Part shown: in pieces, positions 58,812-64,000 of the stretch
How positions within the stretch are numbered: position 1 is the stretch's first letter
Layout: the number at the start of each line of letters is the position of its first letter
Source of the DNA: Leucobacter komagatae
Lineage (GTDB): Bacteria > Actinomycetota > Actinomycetes > Actinomycetales > Microbacteriaceae
Length of the DNA stretch: 64,000 bases
NCBI RefSeq assembly: GCF_000834055.1
Contig: NZ_JXSQ01000011.1
Span: 38,474 to 102,473 of the forward strand
Direction: 5' to 3'
Notes under the pieces: model-generated
Databases searched by the model: none
Told to the model about the DNA's origin: nothing
Seen by the model: only the letters and a program-made list of their open reading frames with translations
Made by a program: the position numbers and the translations under genes

Positions 58812-58892
58812 GCCGGATTGGTGGAATGGTAGACACGGCGCACTCAAAATGCGTTGCCGAAAGGCGTGCGGGTTCGAGTCCCGCATCCGGTA
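58812..58892 (+). tRNA. tRNA-Leu (anticodon CAA)
   Basis: Acceptor arms GCCGGAT and ATCCGGT with discriminator A, D arm GGTGGAATGGTAGACAC, anticodon stem-loop GCGCA-CTCAAAA-TGCGT (anticodon CAA), long class II variable arm TGCCGAAAGGCG, and T arm GCGGG-TTCGAGT-CCCGC. No encoded CCA follows. Confidence 0.95.
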
Positions 58893-58930
58893 CAACGAGC
58901 TGGGCGTGACGCGCCCGGCTGCACAGACAC

Positions 58931-58966
58931 AGAAGGCACACTGCAGCCAAGCGCAGTGTGCCTTCT
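58931..58966 (+). terminator. Terminator after tRNA-Leu
   Basis: Perfect 14-bp stem AGAAGGCACACTGC / GCAGTGTGCCTTCT with an 8-nt loop, followed by CTTGTG. Confidence 0.75.
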
Positions 58967-59055
58967 CTTGTGCGGTGAAGCTGATAGTTCGACGTTATTC
59001 GGAGACTCTTTTCGGCCACACGGCGAATTCTGGGCGTTATGTAATCGGAATATCG

Positions 59056-59061
59056 TAAGCT
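59056..59061 (+). promoter_or_regulatory. -10 element for the ANTAR regulator (leaderless)
   Basis: TAAGCT, 6 nt before GTG 59068. Confidence 0.5.
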
Positions 59062-59067
59062 TGAAGC

Positions 59068-59676
59068 GTGAATGACCAGAGTGTTGCACCGACCGCGCCG
59101 CGGCGCGTAGTTGTCGCAGAAGACGAATCCCTCATCCGCCTCGACATTGTTGAGACGCTCCGCGATAACGGGTTTGACGTTGTCGGTGAGGCCGGCGACG
59201 GCGAGACCGCTGTTGCGCTCGTGAAAGAGCTGCGCCCCGACCTCGTCGTAATGGACGTGAAGATGCCAAAGCTTGATGGCATCTCAGCTGCTGAGCAGAT
59301 CAACGAGGAGCACATCGCCCCCGTCGTGCTGCTCACCGCGTTCAGCCAGCGCGAGCTCGTCGAGCGCGCGACCGAGGCGGGTGCACTCGCCTACGTCGTG
59401 AAGCCGTTCACCCCAGCAGACCTGATCCCTGCGATCGAGATTGCGCTCTCGCGCTTCCAGCAGATCGTTGCCCTCGAGAGCGAGGTCGCCGACCTCGCTG
59501 AGCGCTTCGAGACGCGTAAGCTCGTTGACCGCGCGAAGGGCATCCTCAACGACAAGATGGGCCTCTCTGAGCCCGAGGCGTTCCGCTGGATTCAGAAGGC
59601 ATCCATGGATCGCCGCCTGACCATGCAGGACGTCGCGAAGACGATCATCGACCAGCTCGGGCCGAAGAAGGACTAA
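59068..59676 (+). CDS. pdtaR: ANTAR-domain response regulator (PdtaR-like)
   Basis: A 202-aa protein. Receiver domain with phospho-acceptor Asp in LVVMDVKMPKLDG near residue 59 and switch residues LLTAFS and YVVKPF. A short coiled coil leads to a C-terminal ANTAR RNA-binding domain (LVDRAKGILNDKMGLSEPEAFRWIQKASMDRR). Such proteins act as phosphorylation-gated antiterminators on paired hexaloop hairpins. The partner kinase PdtaS is not in the window. Location before polA and rpsA matches M. tuberculosis Rv1626. Confidence 0.93.
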   Translation: MNDQSVAPTAPRRVVVAEDESLIRLDIVETLRDNGFDVVGEAGDGETAVALVKELRPDLVVMDVKMPKLDGISAAEQINEEHIAPVVLLTAFSQRELVERATEAGALAYVVKPFTPADLIPAIEIALSRFQQIVALESEVADLAERFETRKLVDRAKGILNDKMGLSEPEAFRWIQKASMDRRLTMQDVAKTIIDQLGPKKD

Positions 59677-59714
59677 CTCGACGAACTGCTCGAGATCGGC
59701 GCCACGCCCGAACC

Positions 59715-59747
59715 GAAAAAGACCCCGCAACCTGCGGGGTCTTTTTC
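59715..59747. terminator. Bidirectional intrinsic terminator
   Basis: Stem GAAAAAGACCCCGCA / TGCGGGGTCTTTTTC with a 3-nt loop. The A and T runs on the two sides let it serve the ANTAR gene (+) and the thioesterase gene (-), which are convergent. Confidence 0.92.
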
Positions 59748-59781
59748 GTTGTTGGCTGGTGCGCTGCCGGTGCAGGAGCGG

Positions 59782-60243
59782 TTAGGCCTTGAGGGTCTTG
59801 TAGAAGTTCGTGATGCGCAGCGTCGAGCACCGGCGCCCGTCGTCATCCGTGCACACAATTTCATGCACCGTCATCGAACGGCCTGCGTGGATGGGTGTGC
59901 AGACCGCGGTGATGTTGCCCGAAGTCGCCGAGCCGGTGTGGGTTGCGTTGATGTCGACGCCGACGGGAACCTTGCCCTCCGGGGCCAGAAATCCCGCGTG
60001 CATGGATCCGAGCGTCTCGCCGAGTACAGCGTACGCGCCGCCGTTGACGAGCCCGTAAGGCTGCGTGTTTCCCTCGACAGGCATGGTCGCTACCGCACGC
60101 TCTCGATTGAATTCCGTGAGCGTGATGCCCATAGTGTTCGCGAGCGCTCCGAGGCCGACGGAATTGATGTACTCCAGGTCGGCGGTGTCTTCTCCTGGGC
60201 GAGCTCCGAAACGATTGGGGGCTGCTACATCATGCTCGGTCAT
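59782..60243 (-). CDS. PaaI-family hotdog thioesterase
   Basis: A 153-aa single hotdog protein: TMPVEGNTQPYGLVNGGAYAVLGETLGSM near residue 54 is the PaaI active-site region (here NGG in place of HGG), followed by [20 protein letters not shown] precedes the ATG at 60243. Divergent from polA. The substrate is unknown. Confidence 0.9.
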   Translation of the reverse strand: MTEHDVAAPNRFGARPGEDTADLEYINSVGLGALANTMGITLTEFNRERAVATMPVEGNTQPYGLVNGGAYAVLGETLGSMHAGFLAPEGKVPVGVDINATHTGSATSGNITAVCTPIHAGRSMTVHEIVCTDDDGRRCSTLRITNFYKTLKA

Positions 60244-60273
60244 TGTCACTCTTTCAATGTCGGTCCGGCCTTG

Positions 60274-60279
60274 TAGGCT
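60274..60279 (+). promoter_or_regulatory. -10 element for polA (leaderless)
   Basis: TAGGCT, 6 nt before GTG 60286; no Shine-Dalgarno. Confidence 0.5.
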
Positions 60280-60285
60280 GGGTGT

Positions 60286-62937
60286 GTGTCGAATAACACT
60301 CAGCAGCCTACCCTCATGGTCATCGACGGTCACTCCCTCGCTTTCCGTGCCTTTTACGCGCTTCCAGTCGATAGCTTCCAGACGCAGACGGGTCAGCACA
60401 CCAATGCGATCCACGGCTTCATCTCGATGCTCATCAACCTGTTGGCAAACGAGAATCCAGACGCGCTCGCGATCGCGTTCGATATCTCGCGCCACTCGTT
60501 CCGCACCGAGGAATACCCGGAGTACAAGGGCACCCGCGGCGAGACCCCTGTCGAGTTCAAGGGCCAGATCCCGCTCCTCCAGGAGGCGCTCCACGCGATG
60601 GGCATCACGACCATCGAGAAGGAGGGCTACGAGGCCGACGATATTCTCGCGACGCTCGCGACCGAGGGGCGTGCTGGCGGTTATCGCGTGCTCGTCGTCA
60701 GCGGTGACCGCGACACGATCCAGCTCGTGAATGACGATGTCACGCTGCTCTACCCGTCGAAGCAGGGCGTGAGCGAACTCACCCGCTACGACGCCGACAA
60801 GGTCATGGAGCGCTACGGCGTTCGGCCGGAGCAGTATCCCGAGATCGCGGCGCTCGTCGGCGAGACGAGCGATAACCTCCCTGGTGTGCCGCGCGTCGGC
60901 GAGAAGACCGCAGTGAAGTGGATCAACCAGTTCGGCTCGCTCGACGAGATCCTCAAGCGGCAGGACGAGATCGGCGGCAAGGTCGGCGAGAGCCTGCGCG
61001 AAAACGCGCACCTCGCCGTGCGCAATCGCCGCCTGAACCGACTGGTGACGGATGTCGAACTGAATCTGCCGCTCGAAGGCCTCAAGCGCGGCGACGTCGA
61101 TATGGATGCCGTCGCAGAGAAGTTCGCTGAGCTCGAGTTCCGCACCCTGCTGCAGCGCGTTGCGAAGCTCGTCGGTGCCGAGGTACCAACGGGCTCGAGC
61201 AAGCCCGCGGCGATCGGCGCGACGCTGCCCGAGGCGCGACTGCTCATCGACGAAGAACTCGGAGACTGGCTTGCGAAGGCCGACAGCCCCGCCGTCTACT
61301 TCGCCGAGACTGGCTCGGGCGTCGACGTTGGGCTCGCGACAGCAGACTCCACCGTGAAGCTGCTCTGGCAGCCGGGTGGCCGCGACTACGGTCAGTTCGA
61401 GGAGTGGCTTGGCTCAGACGCGCCGAAGATCTTCTTCGACGCGAAGGCGCAGCTACGCATCGCAGCCGCCGCCGGCGTCGAGGTCTCGGGTATCGCGGGA
61501 GATGCGCTCCTCGCCGCCTGGGTGTTCCGGCCCATCGCCCCAGAGAAGACCATCGCCGAGGCCGTGTTCCGCTACCTCGGCGAGGAAGTCCCGACGGGGG
61601 ATCCGAACCAGCTCGTCCCAGAAGAGGGCAGCGTTGCGACCCCTGAGCAGCTCGCCTGGTACATCGTGCGGGTGCACGCCGCAATCGTCGGCCGTTTCCA
61701 GGGTCGCACGGGCGAGGTCTACACCGAGATCGAGCTACCGCTTTTGCCGATCCTCGCGCAGCTGGAAGCGCGCGGCGTCGCGATCGACCTGCCACTCTTC
61801 GAAGCGCACAACGCCGAGCTGACCGAACGTGTCGCGGCGCTCGAACAGCGCGCGTTTGACGCAATCGGGCACGAGGTGAACCTCTCCTCGCCGAAGCAGC
61901 TCCAGCAGGTTCTGTTCGAAGAGCTCGACATGCCGAAGACGCGCAAGACGAAGAGCGGCTACACGACGGACGCGGCGGCGCTTGCCGACCTGCAGCAGAA
62001 GAACCCCCACCCGTTCCTCGACTCGCTGCTCGCACACCGCGACGCGAACAAGCTGCGGCAGATCATCGAGACGCTCATCAAGGCCGTTGACCCGGAGGAT
62101 CAGCGGATCCACACCACGCTCGTGCAGGTTGGCGCTAGCACGGGGCGCCTCGCCTCGACCGATCCGAACCTGCAGAACATCCCCGTCCGGTCTGAGGAGG
62201 GGCGTCGCATTCGCGAGGGCTTCATCCACGCGCCTGAGTACACGACGCTGCTCACGGCTGACTACTCGCAGATCGAGATGCGCATCATGGCGCACCTCTC
62301 TGGCGACGAGGGACTCATCGAGGCCTTCAACGCCGGCGAAGACCTCCACCGTTTCGTTGGCGCACGCATCTTCGGCGTCACGCCGGCTGAGGTGACGAAT
62401 GAGATGCGCTCCAAGGTGAAGGCGATGTCGTACGGTCTCGCATACGGGCTGTCGGCGTTCGGGCTTTCCAAGCAGCTGAACATCTCCGCCGGTGAGGCGA
62501 AGCAGCTCATGGAGGACTACTTCGAGCGCTTCGGGGGAGTCCGCGACTACCTCCGCTCGGTCGTCGAGCAGGCGAAGCAGGACACCTACACCGAGACGAT
62601 CTTCGGTCGCCGCCGGCCGTTCCCCGACCTTGCGAGCCCGAACCGGATCCTCCGCGAGAACGCGGAGCGCGCCGCGCTCAACGCCCCCATCCAGGGGTCA
62701 GCAGCCGACATCATCAAGATCGCAATGATCCGCGTCGAACAGCACATGCGCGAGGCGGGCCTGAAGTCGCGCATGCTGCTGCAGATCCACGATGAGCTCA
62801 TGTTCGAGGTGGCCGAGGGGGAGCAGGAGCAGCTCGAACAGATCGTGCACGCCGACATGGCGGGCGCTGCCGAGCTGAGCGTGCCACTCGAGGTGCAGTT
62901 CGGGCACGGACCAAACTGGAACGCTGCGGCCCACTAG
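60286..62937 (+). CDS. polA: DNA polymerase I PolA
   Basis: An 883-aa repair and Okazaki-fragment polymerase. The N-terminal 5' nuclease domain has LMVIDGHSLAFRAFYA, EADDILATLA and SGDRDTIQLV. The central 3'-5' exonuclease fold lacks the usual metal-binding acidic residues (AVYFAETGSG instead of a DxE motif), so proofreading is probably absent, as known for actinobacterial PolA. Polymerase motifs A (TADYSQIEMRIMAHLSGD), B (KVKAMSYGLAYG) and C (IHDELMFEV) are intact. Confidence 0.97.
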   Translation: MSNNTQQPTLMVIDGHSLAFRAFYALPVDSFQTQTGQHTNAIHGFISMLINLLANENPDALAIAFDISRHSFRTEEYPEYKGTRGETPVEFKGQIPLLQEALHAMGITTIEKEGYEADDILATLATEGRAGGYRVLVVSGDRDTIQLVNDDVTLLYPSKQGVSELTRYDADKVMERYGVRPEQYPEIAALVGETSDNLPGVPRVGEKTAVKWINQFGSLDEILKRQDEIGGKVGESLRENAHLAVRNRRLNRLVTDVELNLPLEGLKRGDVDMDAVAEKFAELEFRTLLQRVAKLVGAEVPTGSSKPAAIGATLPEARLLIDEELGDWLAKADSPAVYFAETGSGVDVGLATADSTVKLLWQPGGRDYGQFEEWLGSDAPKIFFDAKAQLRIAAAAGVEVSGIAGDALLAAWVFRPIAPEKTIAEAVFRYLGEEVPTGDPNQLVPEEGSVATPEQLAWYIVRVHAAIVGRFQGRTGEVYTEIELPLLPILAQLEARGVAIDLPLFEAHNAELTERVAALEQRAFDAIGHEVNLSSPKQLQQVLFEELDMPKTRKTKSGYTTDAAALADLQQKNPHPFLDSLLAHRDANKLRQIIETLIKAVDPEDQRIHTTLVQVGASTGRLASTDPNLQNIPVRSEEGRRIREGFIHAPEYTTLLTADYSQIEMRIMAHLSGDEGLIEAFNAGEDLHRFVGARIFGVTPAEVTNEMRSKVKAMSYGLAYGLSAFGLSKQLNISAGEAKQLMEDYFERFGGVRDYLRSVVEQAKQDTYTETIFGRRRPFPDLASPNRILRENAERAALNAPIQGSAADIIKIAMIRVEQHMREAGLKSRMLLQIHDELMFEVAEGEQEQLEQIVHADMAGAAELSVPLEVQFGHGPNWNAAAH

Positions 62938-63010
62938 CCCCCGCACCGGACTAGGAATGCGGGTCGCAACAGGCGGCCCGCAGGCCTTCCGACGCGCCGG
63001 AGTTCGTCAC

Positions 63011-63040
63011 TTGCCCAGTCAGGCAAATTCGAGTTAGACT
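63011..63040 (+). promoter_or_regulatory. Candidate promoter for rpsA
   Basis: TTGCCC (63011-63016), 18-bp spacer, TAGACT (63035-63040). It leaves a 5' leader of about 120 nt before the rpsA ATG. The 232-bp polA-rpsA gap shows no gene. Confidence 0.55.
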
Positions 63041-63169
63041 GAACTGTCACATTTGTGGCGACTACACCATGTCCACGTGTGGGACGTCTCGCGGAGCAGA
63101 AGCAATTCAGCTCCGGCCACTTTGGCACGCGCCCACCTGAATATCCTGTCCATTCTGGAGACCAATTAC

Positions 63170-64000
63170 ATGACGAACGCAACGACCACGAGCAAGCAGG
63201 TCGCAGTAAACGACATCGGCTCAGCCGAAGACTTCCTTGCAGCGGTCGAACTGACCATTAAGTCCTTCAACGACGGAGACCTCATCGAGGGCACCGTTGT
63301 GAAGATTGACCGCGACGAGGTTCTCCTCGACGTCGGGTTCAAGACCGAGGGCGTTATCCCCTCGCGCGAGCTGTCCATCAAGCACGACGTCAACCCTGAT
63401 GAGGTTGTCAAGGTCGGCGATTCCGTTGAGGCACTCGTGCTCCAGAAGGAGGACAAGGAAGGTCGCCTGATCCTGTCCAAGAAGCGTGCTCAGTACGAGC
63501 GTGCTTGGGGCGACGTGGAGAAGGTCAAGGAGACCGAGGGTGTCGTCACCGGCACCGTCATCGAGGTTGTCAAGGGCGGCCTCATTGTTGACATCGGGCT
63601 CCGCGGCTTCCTGCCCGCATCGCTCATCGAGCTCCGCCGCGTGCGCGACCTCACCCCGTACCTCGGCCAGGAGATCGAGGCCAAGATCCTCGAGCTCGAC
63701 AAGAACCGCAACAACGTTGTGCTTTCGCGTCGTGCGCTCCTCGAAGAGACCCAGTCCGCTACGCGCTCCTCGTTCCTCGCCGACCTCAAGCCCGGCCAGG
63801 TTCGCAAGGGCGTCATCTCGTCGATCGTTAACTTCGGTGCGTTCGTCGATCTCGGCGGCGTTGACGGCCTCGTGCACGTCTCGGAGCTCTCGTGGAAGCA
63901 CATCGAGCACGCCTCCGACGTCGTCGAGGTTGGCCAGGAAGTCACCGTCGAGGTGCTTTCGGTCGAGCTCGATCGCGAGCGCGTTTCGCTCTCGCTGAAG
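63170..64000 (+). CDS. rpsA: 30S ribosomal protein S1 RpsA (3' end cut by window)
   Basis: The frame runs open to the right edge: 277 codons, start ATG 63170 after GGAG. It contains three S1 OB-fold repeats in the visible part: LIEGTVVKIDRDEVLLDVGFKTEG, VVTGTVIEVVKGGLIVDIGLRGF and VRKGVISSIVNFGAFVDLGG. Full actinobacterial S1 has about four repeats and 480 aa, so roughly 200 residues are missing here. It binds mRNA on the 30S subunit; leaderless mRNAs do not need it. Confidence 0.96.
   Translation, partial: MTNATTTSKQVAVNDIGSAEDFLAAVELTIKSFNDGDLIEGTVVKIDRDEVLLDVGFKTEGVIPSRELSIKHDVNPDEVVKVGDSVEALVLQKEDKEGRLILSKKRAQYERAWGDVEKVKETEGVVTGTVIEVVKGGLIVDIGLRGFLPASLIELRRVRDLTPYLGQEIEAKILELDKNRNNVVLSRRALLEETQSATRSSFLADLKPGQVRKGVISSIVNFGAFVDLGGVDGLVHVSELSWKHIEHASDVVEVGQEVTVEVLSVELDRERVSLSLK

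Overview
The window is high-GC DNA from an actinobacterium, most likely a member of the Microbacteriaceae (Leucobacter-like). The evidence is the FtsZ, Wag31/DivIVA, SepF and YggT set without ftsA, an ANTAR response regulator next to polA and rpsA, a PriA whose ATPase motifs have decayed, and a his-trp-lgt-pyk order like that of other Actinobacteria. Genus-level assignment is inference. There is no prophage, IS element, CRISPR array or rRNA operon.

Layout. (1) 1-11.4 kb is the division and cell-wall cluster: ftsW (cut by the left edge), murG, an inserted MFS transporter, murC, ftsQ, ftsZ, a YggS protein, sepF, yggT, wag31/divIVA, and one reading frame that joins LspA to an RluD-type pseudouridine synthase. 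(2) 11.5-19.5 kb holds dnaE, nadE, msrA, a membrane protein, an ssb paralogue, a lipoprotein and an aminoglycoside-phosphotransferase-like kinase. (3) 19.6-27.3 kb holds ettA, two thioesterases, an unknown protein, rpoZ, metK and priA. (4) 27.3-37.2 kb is an accessory block between priA and fmt: an SF2 helicase with membrane segments, hairpin repeats, an orphan trpB with its own tryptophan attenuator, and a SWIM-zinc-finger/DUF6493-like pair. (5) 37.2-43.8 kb holds fmt, rsmB, a divergent EamA/LysR pair, rpe, a thioesterase and a thiamine-binding protein. (6) 44.1-47.7 kb is a five-gene ABC exporter/XRE cassette bracketed by two direct copies of a palindromic repeat. (7) 48-57.2 kb carries hisE-hisG-hisF-hisI, trpE, a Trp-associated membrane protein, a DUF6704-like protein, trpC, trpB, trpA and lgt. 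(8) 57.2-64 kb holds pyk, tRNA-Leu(CAA), pdtaR-like, a thioesterase, polA and rpsA (cut by the right edge).

Four genes (ftsQ, orphan trpB, the DUF6493-like gene and trpE) are each interrupted by what looks like a single-base indel. Each can be restored by one base change. FtsQ is expected to be essential, so assembly indels are at least as likely as real lesions.

Regulation visible in the sequence includes about a dozen genes with a TANNCT -10 hexamer 6-7 nt before the start codon, which predicts leaderless mRNAs. There is also a textbook trpL attenuator (two adjacent Trp codons, antiterminator and terminator) before the orphan trpB, and frequent ATGA/GTGA stop-start overlaps within operons. 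The most unusual items are the LspA-RluD fusion, the membrane-anchored helicase, the attenuator-controlled orphan trpB, and the direct repeats flanking the ABC cassette.
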